Shown: positions 15,448 to 24,342 of the stretch, in pieces
Layout: every line of letters begins with the position of its first letter
Position numbering within the stretch: the stretch's first letter is position 1
Assembly (NCBI GenBank): GCA_050741255.1
Contig: JBOIEQ010000051.1
Coordinates: 1-26,716, forward strand
DNA length: 26,716 nucleotides
From: CAZXNF01 sp050741255
GTDB taxonomy: Bacteria; Pseudomonadota; Gammaproteobacteria; Burkholderiales; SG8-41
Direction: 5' to 3'
Translations under genes and position numbers: made by a program
Notes under the pieces: model-generated
What the model was told of the DNA's origin: nothing
The model's input: the letters and a program-made list of their open reading frames with translations, nothing else
Database searches by the model: none

Positions 15448-16323
15448 ATGGAATTGCGCACTATCGGCTTGATGAGCCCCGGTGACATGGGACAGGCGAT
15501 CGCCGGCCAGTTGAAGGCGAAGGGGTTCAACGTGCTGACCGCGCTCGGCGCGCGCAGCGCGCGCACCCAGGGCCTCGCCCGCGCGGCGGGACTGACCGAC
15601 GTCGGCACGCTCGAAGCACTGACGCAGCAATGCGACCTGGTGATCTCCGTCATGAACCCCGGCTCCGCCGTTGGATTCGCGCGCGAACTCGCCGCCGCCA
15701 TGCAGAAGACCGGCAAGCATCCCGTGCTGCTGGAAGGCAACGCGGTGTCGCCCGATACCGTGCGCCAGATCGAGAAGATCCTCGCCGCGGCGGGCGGCCG
15801 CGTCATGGACGGCGGCATCATCGGGCCGCCGCCGCGCAACGCCGGCAAAATCCGGCTCTACGTGTCCGGCCCGGGCGCCAGTGCGCTGGAAGCGCTGGGC
15901 ACCGACGCCATCTCGGTGCGCGTCGTCAGCGAACGCATCGGCGACGCCTCCGCCGTGAAGATGTGCTACGGCGCGGTGACCAAGGGCATCCTTGGCTTGG
16001 GTCTCCAGCTTTTCATGGCCGCCGAGCGACTGGGCGTGGCCGAACCGCTGATGGCGGAGGTCAAGGCCAGCCGCAAGGACATCCACGACTTCGTGATGAA
16101 CGGGCTGCCGGTCATGCCGCCGAAGGCCTACCGCTGGGTGCCGGAGATGAACGAAATCGCCGCGACCTTCGCCGCCGCGGGCCTCACGCCCAAAATGCTG
16201 GAGGGGGCATCCGCGCTGTACGCCTTCGTGGCGGAGACGCCGCTCGGCAAGGAAACGCCGGAGAACCGCGACAAGTCGCGCACCGGCGTGGACGTCGTGA
16301 AGCAACTGGCGGCGGAACGCTGA
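15448..16323 (+). CDS. NAD(P)-dependent dehydrogenase with DUF1932 C-terminal domain
   Basis: 291 aa member of the 6-phosphogluconate/beta-hydroxyacid dehydrogenase superfamily. The N-terminal Rossmann fold opens with IGLMSPGDMGQAIA, the dinucleotide-binding GxxxxGxMG. LVISVMNPGSA and the GGIIGPPPR substrate-region motif follow. The helical C-terminal half (from about residue 170) has GDASAVKMCYGAVTKG with the presumed catalytic Lys, and matches the DUF1932 pattern rather than the classical dehydrogenase C-domain. AAGAGG lies 6 bases before the ATG. Substrate unknown; relatives are often annotated only as 6-phosphogluconate dehydrogenase-like. It ends 27 bases from the convergent cyclase gene. 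Confidence 0.87.
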   Translation: MELRTIGLMSPGDMGQAIAGQLKAKGFNVLTALGARSARTQGLARAAGLTDVGTLEALTQQCDLVISVMNPGSAVGFARELAAAMQKTGKHPVLLEGNAVSPDTVRQIEKILAAAGGRVMDGGIIGPPPRNAGKIRLYVSGPGASALEALGTDAISVRVVSERIGDASAVKMCYGAVTKGILGLGLQLFMAAERLGVAEPLMAEVKASRKDIHDFVMNGLPVMPPKAYRWVPEMNEIAATFAAAGLTPKMLEGASALYAFVAETPLGKETPENRDKSRTGVDVVKQLAAER

Positions 16324-16350
16324 AGCACCGCCACGGCCCGGCTCCTTGCG

Positions 16351-17268
16351 TTACTCAACGCGGTACATCGACCGCCGGTCGCGCGCGTAGTGGATGACGT
16401 CCGGCGGCTGGTCGCCCAGCGTGTGGCCCAGCACGATGATGCCGGAACCGTCGAGCAGCAGTTCGCCGCGCAGCACGTGCACCTCCTCGCCCGTTTCGCG
16501 GGTGACGAAGGTGCCGTTGATGGAATGGTCGATCAGGTAGAAATGCGTGCGCAGCAGCCGCACGGTCAGGTGCTGGCGCGAGGAAAACTTGTCGGGCACG
16601 ACCAGATCGCACTCCCGGCCGCGGCCGACCAGCACTTCCGGCTTTTTCTGGTCGATGCGGACCGACTCTTCGCCGTGGCGCAGCACCAGGCTGCCGGTGT
16701 CACCCGGAATCACCCGCTGCAGGCTCAGGTTGACGTCGGTGAGGTTGGTGTTGTCCTTGCGCCAGAGCACCTGGAACACCGTCGATTCCTCGGTGTTGCC
16801 CTTCAGCACGGAACGGAACACCGGCCGCACGCAGGCCTTCAGCCCGTCTGAGAGCTGCGCCTCGGTCACCTCGGTCGTGAGGATCTGCTCCTCGGCCGCC
16901 ACCGCCGTCAGGTAGGCCGCGACGTTGACGGTGTCGCCGAAGACATCGTGCTCCTCCAGCAGCACCGTGCCGTAATGCAGGCCGCAGTGGATCTTGACCG
17001 GCTGGCGTCCGGGCCGCCGTTCGTTGACGAGCGACTGCATGTCGCTCGCCGCCAGCAGGCCGTTGTCGGCGGTGTCGAACACGCACATGATCTCGTCGCC
17101 CATCGACTTGACCACGCGCCCCTTGTAGCGGTCCACCACCGAACGCATCAGCGTCAGGCACGCCTCGACCACCGTGCGCGCGTTGGCGTCGCCCAGCGTC
17201 TGGTAGAGCTTGGTGCTGCCGCAGATGTCCGCGAACAGCACCGCTGCCCGCTTCATTTCCCGTCCCAT
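16351..17268 (-). CDS. Class III adenylate/guanylate cyclase domain fused to FHA domain
   Basis: 305 aa, no transmembrane segment. The cyclase homology domain is N-terminal (about 5-170). Metal-binding Asp 14 (FADICGST) and Asp 58 (KSMGDEIM) are present, as are Lys 54 and Asp 108 (HDVFGDTVN), positions that favour ATP. Asn 115 is kept, but the transition-state Arg four residues later is Tyr 119 (NVAAYL where NxAARL is usual). The FHA phosphothreonine-binding domain (about 205-290) has VGRGRECD, SSRQH and NGTFV. It would make cyclic AMP if active and may be docked by Ser/Thr kinase targets. ATG 17268 is used; ATG 17256 is possible. Convergent with the dehydrogenase, divergent from the phosphatase gene. 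Confidence 0.9.
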   Translation of the reverse strand: MGREMKRAAVLFADICGSTKLYQTLGDANARTVVEACLTLMRSVVDRYKGRVVKSMGDEIMCVFDTADNGLLAASDMQSLVNERRPGRQPVKIHCGLHYGTVLLEEHDVFGDTVNVAAYLTAVAAEEQILTTEVTEAQLSDGLKACVRPVFRSVLKGNTEESTVFQVLWRKDNTNLTDVNLSLQRVIPGDTGSLVLRHGEESVRIDQKKPEVLVGRGRECDLVVPDKFSSRQHLTVRLLRTHFYLIDHSINGTFVTRETGEEVHVLRGELLLDGSGIIVLGHTLGDQPPDVIHYARDRRSMYRVE

Positions 17269-17308
17269 GGTGACTGCCCGTCTTCCCGCGGTTGTTTAAA
17301 GGCCGCGA

Positions 17309-17314
17309 ATTATC
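17309..17314 (-). promoter_or_regulatory. Candidate extended -10 promoter for the cyclase gene
   Basis: The minus strand reads TGGGATAAT, an extended -10 (TGn followed by GATAAT, 5 of 6). Transcription would start near 17302, about 34 nt before the cyclase ATG. A TTGACC lies upstream (17341-17336) but at 21 bases, too far for a normal -35, consistent with an extended -10 type. Confidence 0.4.
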
Positions 17315-17419
17315 CCATAGCCGCATTCGGCGAGGGGTCAAGCCCCCCCGCCGTGCTGCCTGAGGCCAGACACAGCAAACTGCGGGCCAGCCTCGCAAGC
17401 CCGCCCTTGGCGGCCGGGC

Positions 17420-17435
17420 CGTGACACCGGTCACG
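17420..17435. promoter_or_regulatory. CRP/FNR-family-like palindrome
   Basis: CGTGACACCGGTCACG contains GTGA, six bases, TCAC, the core spacing of the CRP consensus (TGTGA-N6-TCACA); only the outer T/A pair is changed to C/G. It is centred about 36 bases before the ATG at 17464 and about 160 bases upstream of the cyclase ATG. It does not behave as a terminator on either strand, since the adjoining A-run is on the wrong side. Its position next to a nucleotidyl cyclase gene is suggestive, but binding is inference. Confidence 0.4.
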
Positions 17436-17463
17436 AAAAAACGGCCTTCGCGTAGGATGCCGC

Positions 17464-18651
17464 ATGGATAGCGCCCGCCCGCTCGACGCCACCCGCGTGC
17501 TTCCCGACTACACGGGCGGCGGGCTGCTCAATCTGATGGCCAGCCTGGAGGCGGCCTGCGGCGGCGCACCAACCGCGCCGGTCGCAGCACAGCTGCCGCC
17601 GGCGTCGCTCGCCGGCGTGCACAACCTGGTACTCGTGATCCTGGACGGCCTCGGTTACCGTTACCTCACCACCCGCACGCCGGACAGCGCGCTCGCGCGC
17701 CACCTGCGCGGTGCACTCACCTCCGTCTTCCCCTCCACCACCGCCAGCGCGATCACGACGACCCTGACCGGGCGCGCCCCCGCCGAGCACGGCCTCACCG
17801 GCTGGCATCTGTGGCTGGCCGAAACCGGCGCCGTCACCGCCGTCCTGCCGCAGCGGGCCCGTGACGGGGGTGCACTGCTGCCCACCGATCCCGCAGCGCT
17901 GTTTCCGTGCGCGTCTTTTTTCGACCGCATCGCGCGGCCCGCGGTCGTGGTGTCGCCCCAGGCCATCATCGACACCGTGTTCAACACGCGGCATTGCGGG
18001 CGGGCGGTCAAGCGGCCATACGCGGCGCCGGCGGATTTCTTCCCCGCCGTGGCCCGCGCCGTGCACGAGACGTCCGTGCCCACGCTGATCTATGCGTATT
18101 ACCCGGAGTTCGACGGTCTCGCGCACGCGCACGGCGTCGGCAGCGCCGAAGTCGCGCGCGAATTCACCGCGCTCGACGCCGCGTGGGAGACTTTTCTCGA
18201 GCGGATCGCCGACACCGACACGACGGTGGTGTTGACCGCCGATCACGGCTTCATCGACGGCCCGCCGGAACGCCTGATCGATCTCGACGCGCATCCGCGG
18301 CTCACCGCGCTGCTGGCCCGGCCGCTGTGCGGCGAGCGCCGCGTCGCCTACTGTTACCTGAAGGACGGCGCGGACGCGGACTTCCGCGCTTATGTGGAAA
18401 CCGAACTGGGACACGCCACCGAACTGATCGCGCGCGACGCGTTGCTGGCCTCCGGGTGGTTCGGGCCCGGCCCCGTGCATCCGCGGCTGGCCGACCGCGT
18501 GGGCGACTACGCCCTCGTGATGCGCGCGGACTGGACGATCAAGGACTGGTTGCCGGAGGAAAAGCGGCACCCGATGATCGGCGTGCACGCGGGACTGACG
18601 GCGGACGAGATGCTGATTCCGCTGGTGGTACACACCACCGCCGCGGCCTGA
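17464..18651 (+). CDS. Nucleotide pyrophosphatase/phosphodiesterase of the alkaline phosphatase superfamily
   Basis: 395 aa type I phosphodiesterase/nucleotide pyrophosphatase-like enzyme (PF01663 pattern) that hydrolyses phosphate mono- or diesters using two metals. Metal and nucleophile residues are visible: ILDGLGYRYL (Asp 61), FPSTTASAITTTLTG (nucleophile probably Thr 93), YPEFDGLAHAHG, TADHGFIDG, and GVHAGLTADEMLIPL near the C-terminus. I see no signal peptide, so it is probably cytoplasmic. AGGA lies about 7 bases before the ATG, and the CRP-like palindrome is just upstream. Because it is divergent from a cyclase gene, a nucleotide or cyclic-nucleotide substrate is possible but unproven. 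It ends 15 bases from the convergent amidase gene. Confidence 0.87.
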   Translation: MDSARPLDATRVLPDYTGGGLLNLMASLEAACGGAPTAPVAAQLPPASLAGVHNLVLVILDGLGYRYLTTRTPDSALARHLRGALTSVFPSTTASAITTTLTGRAPAEHGLTGWHLWLAETGAVTAVLPQRARDGGALLPTDPAALFPCASFFDRIARPAVVVSPQAIIDTVFNTRHCGRAVKRPYAAPADFFPAVARAVHETSVPTLIYAYYPEFDGLAHAHGVGSAEVAREFTALDAAWETFLERIADTDTTVVLTADHGFIDGPPERLIDLDAHPRLTALLARPLCGERRVAYCYLKDGADADFRAYVETELGHATELIARDALLASGWFGPGPVHPRLADRVGDYALVMRADWTIKDWLPEEKRHPMIGVHAGLTADEMLIPLVVHTTAAA

Positions 18652-18666
18652 CGACCGCCCGGCGTC

Positions 18667-19950
18667 TTACCCGCGCAAGCGCGCGAGCAGCCAGTCGGCG
18701 GCCGCCAGCGTTTCGCGATCCGCGCCGATATTCCCGATCACCTGCAAGCCCACCGGCAATCCCTGCGGCCCGGTGGTGAACGGCAGATGCACGCACGGGG
18801 TGTGGAGCAGCGTCCAGATGCGGTTGAACAGCGGATCGCCGGTCGCCGCCAGCCCCGCCGGCGCCTCGCCCGCCGCGCTGGGCGCGAGCAGCACATCCAC
18901 ATCGGTGAATACCTGCGGCACAGCGCGTCGGCAACCGCGCGCGAGCGCGATTGCCGCGGTATAGCGTTCGTGCGTCACCGCCAGGCCGTCGGCGAGCATC
19001 TGCTGCAGCCGCGGTGACAGCTGCGCCTGGTGTGTGAGGCGCTCGTAGGCGAGCGACTGTGCCAGTTCATAACCCATGATGTCGGTCTGTGCCTGCACCA
19101 ACCCCGCGAACTGCGGCGGCAGGTCGACGTCCTTCAGCGTGACGCCGGCCTGCCCGAGCTGCGTCCTGGCGTGCTCGAAGGCGGCCTCGGTCGCGGGCTG
19201 CACGTGCTTCCATTCGTAAGTGCGGCACAGGCCCACGCGCGGCGCATGGTCCAGCGGGCGCTCGAGCAGCAGATCGCGCCTGCCGCTGGTGGCCGCCACG
19301 AGCAGCGCCGCGTCCGCGACCGTGCGCGCGAGCGCGCCCACCGTATCGAGCGTGTCGCACAAGGCCTTCACCCCGACGCGGCTCACCGTGCCGAAGCTCG
19401 GTTTATAGCCGACCACCCCGCAGAACGCCGCCGGCCGGATGATGGAACCCGCGGTCTGCGTGCCGAAGGCGAACGGCACCATGAAATCCGCCACCGCGGC
19501 CGCCGAACCGGAAGACGACCCGCCCGGGGTATGTCCCGGATGGTGCGGATTCGCGGTCTTGCCGGGAAAGAAAGTCGCGAACTCGGTGGTCACGGTCTTG
19601 CCGACGATCACCGCACCGGCCGCGCGCGCGAACGCCACTGCGGCGGCATCCCACGCGGGCCGATGATCCGCGTAGATCGGGGAACCATAGCCCGCGGGAA
19701 GATCGGCCGTGTCCATCAGGTCCTTCACGCCGAGGGGCAGGCCGTGCAGCAGCCCCTGCACGGGACCGGCGTCCAGTGCCTTTGCCCGCGCCCGCGCCGC
19801 CGCGACATCGAGATGCATCCAGGCGCCGACGACCGCCTCGCGTGCGGCGATGCGCTCGAGACAGGCCTCGAGCAACTGCACCGCGGTGATCTTGCGGTCG
19901 GCGAGCTGGCGCGCCGCCTCGGTCGCCGACAACAGATTCAGGCCGTTCAC
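18667..19950 (-). CDS. Amidase signature family enzyme
   Basis: 427 aa serine amidohydrolase using a Ser-cisSer-Lys triad to hydrolyse C-N bonds. Lys 76 lies in LPLGVKDLMD, cis-Ser 145 in TPGGSSSGSAAAVA, and nucleophile Ser 169 in TQTAGSIIRPAAFCG, 24 residues on as in family members. The start is GTG 19950, whose GTGA overlaps the stop of the M20 gene; no Shine-Dalgarno, so translational coupling is likely. A longer in-frame extension to 20655 is only a shifted reading of the M20 gene. It lacks the full-length features of GatA (about 480 aa, with GatB/GatC neighbours), so a catabolic amidase is more likely. Substrate unknown. Confidence 0.9.
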   Translation of the reverse strand: MNGLNLLSATEAARQLADRKITAVQLLEACLERIAAREAVVGAWMHLDVAAARARAKALDAGPVQGLLHGLPLGVKDLMDTADLPAGYGSPIYADHRPAWDAAAVAFARAAGAVIVGKTVTTEFATFFPGKTANPHHPGHTPGGSSSGSAAAVADFMVPFAFGTQTAGSIIRPAAFCGVVGYKPSFGTVSRVGVKALCDTLDTVGALARTVADAALLVAATSGRRDLLLERPLDHAPRVGLCRTYEWKHVQPATEAAFEHARTQLGQAGVTLKDVDLPPQFAGLVQAQTDIMGYELAQSLAYERLTHQAQLSPRLQQMLADGLAVTHERYTAAIALARGCRRAVPQVFTDVDVLLAPSAAGEAPAGLAATGDPLFNRIWTLLHTPCVHLPFTTGPQGLPVGLQVIGNIGADRETLAAADWLLARLRG

Positions 19951-21071
19951 GAGTCGCACCAGTCGTCGATCAGGCGCGTATAGGCCTCGGTCGCCTGTCC
20001 GACGCGTTCCACCAGGCAATACTCGTCGGTCTGGTGCGCGAGTTGCGGTTCGCCGGGCCCCAGCACGACGACGGGCACGTCCTGCCAGGTCCGCTTCAGC
20101 ACGGCGGCGTCCGTGAAATAGGTGACGGTGCGCGGCGCGGGCCGCGCGCCGAGCAGCGGGGTCATGGTGTCGTAGACGCGCTGCACCCAGGGATCGGCCG
20201 CGTCGGTGCTGACCGGACCGACATCGATCAGCGTCTCGAACGAGAACGCCGGCCCCAGGAGTCGCGCGAGTTCGGTGCGCACCGCGGCATGATCCTGCCC
20301 GGGGATGGTCCGCATGTCGATGCCGATGACGGCACGGTCCGGCACCGAGTTGATGTTCATGCCGCCTTCGATGGTGCCGACGTTCAGCGTCGGCCCGCCC
20401 ATCAGCGGGTGCGCCGCCACGCCGAAATCGAAGCGCGCGAGTTTCGCCACCGCCTCGGCGGCCTTGTGGATCGCGTTGTCGCCGCGCTCGGGCATCGAGC
20501 CGTGCGCCGTCACGCCTCGCGCGACCGCCTTCAGCCACAGCGCGCCCTTGTGACCGATCAGCGGATAGTTCGCGGTCGGCTCGCCCACCACCAGCGCGCC
20601 CACCGGTCCCAGCAGGCCGCGGTCGACCAGGTGCGCGGCGCCGCCGCAACCGCATTCCTCATCCGCGGTGATCGCGAGCGTCGCCCCGGGTCCGCGGGCG
20701 AGTTGCTCCTTGCGCGCCAACACAGCCACCACGAAGGCGGCCACGCCGCTTTTCATGTCCGTCGAACCGCGCCCGTAGAGCCGGCCGCCCTCCTGGCTGG
20801 CGCCGAACGCATCCTGCTTCCAGGTCGTGGAGCCGAGCGGCACCGTGTCGATGTGCCCGGTGAAACCCAGCGGCAGTTTGCGATCGTTCCCGCCGATGCG
20901 GGCAACGACGCTGACGCGGCCGGGAGCGAAGGCCGCGTACTCGACTTGGAAACCCGCGTCCGCGAGAAGCTCGCCCAGATGGCGCGCGCAGGCCTCTTCC
21001 GCGCCCGGCGGGTTGATCGTATTGAAGCCCAGCAGTTCGCGCGTGAGCTGAACGGCGTCCGGCGCGCGCAT
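19947..21071 (-). CDS. M20 family metallopeptidase/deacylase (ArgE/DapE type)
   Basis: 374 aa di-zinc hydrolase acting on N-acyl amino acids or small peptides. Metal and catalytic residues are in place: GHIDTVPLG (His 73, Asp 75), GRGSTDMKSG (bridging Asp 105), ADEECG (general base Glu 138, ligand Glu 139), GEPTANY (Glu 164) and AHQTDEY near the C-terminus. The dimerisation domain lies around 180-290 (VTAHGSMPERGDNAIHKA, GGMNINSVPDRA). There is no signal peptide. It starts 11 bases after the DUF883 gene and overlaps the amidase gene by GTGA. True ArgE or DapE cannot be claimed, since no arginine or lysine synthesis genes are adjacent; a catabolic role with the peptide importer is more likely. 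Confidence 0.9.
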   Translation of the reverse strand: MRAPDAVQLTRELLGFNTINPPGAEEACARHLGELLADAGFQVEYAAFAPGRVSVVARIGGNDRKLPLGFTGHIDTVPLGSTTWKQDAFGASQEGGRLYGRGSTDMKSGVAAFVVAVLARKEQLARGPGATLAITADEECGCGGAAHLVDRGLLGPVGALVVGEPTANYPLIGHKGALWLKAVARGVTAHGSMPERGDNAIHKAAEAVAKLARFDFGVAAHPLMGGPTLNVGTIEGGMNINSVPDRAVIGIDMRTIPGQDHAAVRTELARLLGPAFSFETLIDVGPVSTDAADPWVQRVYDTMTPLLGARPAPRTVTYFTDAAVLKRTWQDVPVVVLGPGEPQLAHQTDEYCLVERVGQATEAYTRLIDDWCDS

Positions 21072-21082
21072 CAGACGGGGAC

Positions 21083-21388
21083 TCAGTCGTCGCGCTGCGA
21101 CAGCACGAGCAGCGCCACCGCGGCCGCGACCAGCGCGGCGATGCCCGCCACCTGCCAGGGGTTGTCGTGCGCGTAGCTGTCGACCGCGCGTGCGGCGCGC
21201 TTGCCCTTGCGCCGCGCCGCGTATTCCAGGTCGGCGAGTTCGGATTTCACGCGGCGCAGGCGCGCGGCGAGACCCGCGCGGGTGTCATCCACGCGCTCGC
21301 CGACGGCACCCGCCGTCGACAGCAGCAGTTCTTCGGTGCGCTCAATGACCTTGCGCGCTTCCGCGGCGAGCGAATCGGGAAATTCCAT
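21083..21388 (-). CDS. DUF883 family (ElaB/YqjD-type) C-tail-anchored protein
   Basis: 101 aa. The N-terminal 75 residues are a charged helix (SLAAEARKVIERTEELLLS, GVGERVDD-like stretch, RRVKSELADLEYAARRKGKR). A single C-terminal transmembrane helix follows, NPWQVAGIAALVAAAVALL, the classic DUF883 tail. E. coli YqjD and ElaB bind ribosomes at the inner membrane in stationary phase; whether this one does is inference. ATG 21388 is chosen because GGAG sits 6 bases before it; ATG 21394 would abut the GGAG. It lies 70 bases after the ATPase gene and 11 bases before the M20 gene, an unusual partner for a peptide-uptake operon. Confidence 0.87.
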   Translation of the reverse strand: MEFPDSLAAEARKVIERTEELLLSTAGAVGERVDDTRAGLAARLRRVKSELADLEYAARRKGKRAARAVDSYAHDNPWQVAGIAALVAAAVALLVLSQRDD

Positions 21389-21406
21389 GATCATCTCCGG
21401 CTGTTC

Positions 21407-21435
21407 AAAAAAAAGAAGTGGCAAGCTTACACCAC
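21407..21435 (-). terminator. Weak terminator-like hairpin after the ABC operon
   Basis: On the minus strand GTGG (21435-21432) pairs with CCAC (21421-21418) across a 10-base loop, then TTC and eight T residues (21414-21407). The stem is only four bases, so it would terminate partly at most. The DUF883 ribosome-binding site begins just beyond the T-run, so read-through into DUF883-M20-amidase is possible. Confidence 0.3.
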
Positions 21436-21458
21436 GGGCCGCCGGCTTTTGCGGAGGC

Positions 21459-22447
21459 TCAGCCCGCCGGCGCGCCTTCGCGCAGGTGGCAGGCCACGAG
21501 GTGCCCGGGTTCCGTTTCGCGGATCGCGGGCGTTTCGGTACGGCAGCGCTCCATCACGTACGGGCAGCGCGTGTGGAAGCGGCAGCCGGACGGCGGATGG
21601 ATCGGGCTCGGCACATCGCCCGCGAGGATGATGCGATGGCGCTGCGCCTGCGGGTCGGGCACCGGCACCGCGGACAAGAGCGCCTCGGTGTACGGATGCT
21701 GCGGGCGCGCGAACAGTTGGCGCGTCGGCGCGAGTTCGACGATCTGCCCCAGGTACATCACCGCCACGCGGTGGCTGATGTGTTCGACCACGCCCAGATC
21801 GTGGGCGACGAACAGATAGGACAGTCCCATCTCCTGCTGCAGGTCCATCAGCAGGTTGATGACCTGCGCCTGCACCGAAACGTCGAGCGCCGAGACCGGT
21901 TCGTCGCACACGATGAGGCGCGGCTTGAGCGCCAGCGCGCGCGCGATGCCCAGGCGCTGGCGCTGGCCGCCGGAGAACTCGTAGGGATACTTGATCATCT
22001 GGTCGGGCCGCAGGCCGACCTTGTCGAACAGTCCCGCCACGCGTTCGCGAATTTCACCGGCCGATGCGGTTTCAAAATTGCGGATGGGTTCGCCCACGAT
22101 GTCGGCGGCGCGCATGCGCGGATTGAGCGAAGCGTACGGGTCCTGGAACACCACCTGTAGCTCGCGGCGGAACGGCCGCATCTGCGCGGGCGACAGGCCG
22201 TCGATGCGGCGGCCGCGCCAGCGGATCTCGCCCGCGGTCGGATCGACCAGCCGCAGGAGGGTCTTGCCGGCGGTGGACTTGCCGCAGCCGGATTCGCCGA
22301 CGAGGCCCAGCGTCTCGCCCTCGGCGATCCAGAACGAGATGCCGTCCACCGCATGCACGCGGCCGGTCACGCGGCCGAACAGGCCCTGGCGCACCGGGTA
22401 GTGCTTCTTGAGGCCGCTGACTTCCAGCAGGACGTTCGCGGGCGCGT

Positions 22448-22451
<4 letters not shown>
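21459..22451 (-). CDS. Oligopeptide/dipeptide ABC transporter ATP-binding protein (DppF/OppF type)
   Basis: 330 aa ATPase that powers peptide import. Walker A is GESGCGKST, the Q-loop VFQDPYASLNP, the signature FSGGQRQR, Walker B LIVCDEPVSALD and the H-loop AHDLGVVEHI. The C-terminal oligo_HPY extension carries four cysteines (GCRFHTRCPYVMERC and a later VACH), a pattern described as holding an iron-sulfur cluster in Dpp-type ATPases. The start is GTG 22451, overlapping the upstream ATPase stop as GTGA, with GGGAGG 10 bases before. Longer in-frame starts fall inside the neighbouring gene. Confidence 0.95.
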
Positions 22452-23449
<998 letters not shown>

Positions 23450-23462
23450 TGCAGTCGCCCCC

Positions 23463-24341
23463 TCACATCCGCCGTGCCAGCCGCGGATCGAGTGCGTCGC
23501 GCATGCCGTCGCCCAGCAAATTCACCGCCAGCACCGTGAGCGACAGGAAGATGCCGGGGAACAGGATGAGATAGCCCGCGATCTGGAACAGGCTTCGCGC
23601 TTCGGCCATGATGTTGCCCCAGCTAGGGATGTTGGGCGGCGTGCCGGCGCCGATGAAGGACAGGATCGCCTCGGTGATCATCGCGGAGGCGCAGACGTAG
23701 GTCGCCTGCACCAGCAGCGGCGCCACCGTGTTCGGCAGAATGTGCCGCCACAGGATCAGCGGCAGACGGGTGCCGGCTGCGACGGCCGCCTCCACGTACG
23801 GCTGTTCGCGCAGCGAGAGCACCAGGCTGCGCACCAGCCGTACCACGCGCGGGACTTCCGCCAGCGTGATCGCCATGATCACGTTGCCCACGCTGGCCTT
23901 GGTGAGCGCCATCAGGGCGATCGCCAGCAGCACCGACGGGATCGACATCAGCCCGTCCATGATACGCATCATGATCGCATCGACCCAGCGCAGGTAGCCG
24001 GTGACGAGCCCGATGGCGAGCCCCAGCAGCGTCGCCAGCAAGGCGACCGCCAGGCCGACCAGCAGCGATACGCGCGCGCCATACACCACGCGGCTGTAGA
24101 CATCGCGGCCCAGCATGTCGGTGCCGAACCAGTGTTCGGCGGACGGGTGCTTCAGCCGGTCGACCGGGGCCAGCGCCTGCGGATCCACGGTCCCCAGCCA
24201 GGGCGCGAACACGGCCATCAGCACCATCGCGACGAGCACGACGCCGCCGGCGATCGCGGTCGGATGGCGCCGGAACGCATCCTTGAAGCGCCGCCACGTG
24301 GGCGACACCGAAACCGGCGCGGCAATCGTTGCGGCGCTCAT
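23463..24341 (-). CDS. Dipeptide/oligopeptide ABC transporter permease (DppC/OppC type)
   Basis: 292 aa inner-membrane permease with about six transmembrane segments. The N-terminal OppC_N region (RFKDAFRRHPTAIAGGVVL, then FAPWLG) is followed by the HWFGTDMLGRDVYSRV motif typical of DppC/OppC. The ATPase-coupling EAA loop is EAAVAAGTRLPLILWRHILP. The C-terminus GDGMRDALDPR is also family-typical. It begins one base after the upstream permease stop (TGACATG), so coupling is tight. Confidence 0.95.
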   Translation of the reverse strand: MSAATIAAPVSVSPTWRRFKDAFRRHPTAIAGGVVLVAMVLMAVFAPWLGTVDPQALAPVDRLKHPSAEHWFGTDMLGRDVYSRVVYGARVSLLVGLAVALLATLLGLAIGLVTGYLRWVDAIMMRIMDGLMSIPSVLLAIALMALTKASVGNVIMAITLAEVPRVVRLVRSLVLSLREQPYVEAAVAAGTRLPLILWRHILPNTVAPLLVQATYVCASAMITEAILSFIGAGTPPNIPSWGNIMAEARSLFQIAGYLILFPGIFLSLTVLAVNLLGDGMRDALDPRLARRM

Positions 24342-24342
24342 G

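Noticed and set aside
17420..17446. Possible terminator formed by the GTGAC/GTCAC stem next to a run of six A
   Set aside because: On the plus strand the run is A rather than T, and on the minus strand the T-run precedes the stem, so it fits neither direction.
18667..19950. Amidase as GatA, the glutamyl-tRNA amidotransferase subunit
   Set aside because: No gatB or gatC nearby, it is shorter than GatA, and the context is a peptide importer and an M20 hydrolase.
19951..20655. N-terminal extension of the amidase frame
   Set aside because: This part is a frame-shifted reading of the M20 gene, which has all its metal ligands. The GTG at 19950 gives a normal amidase length.
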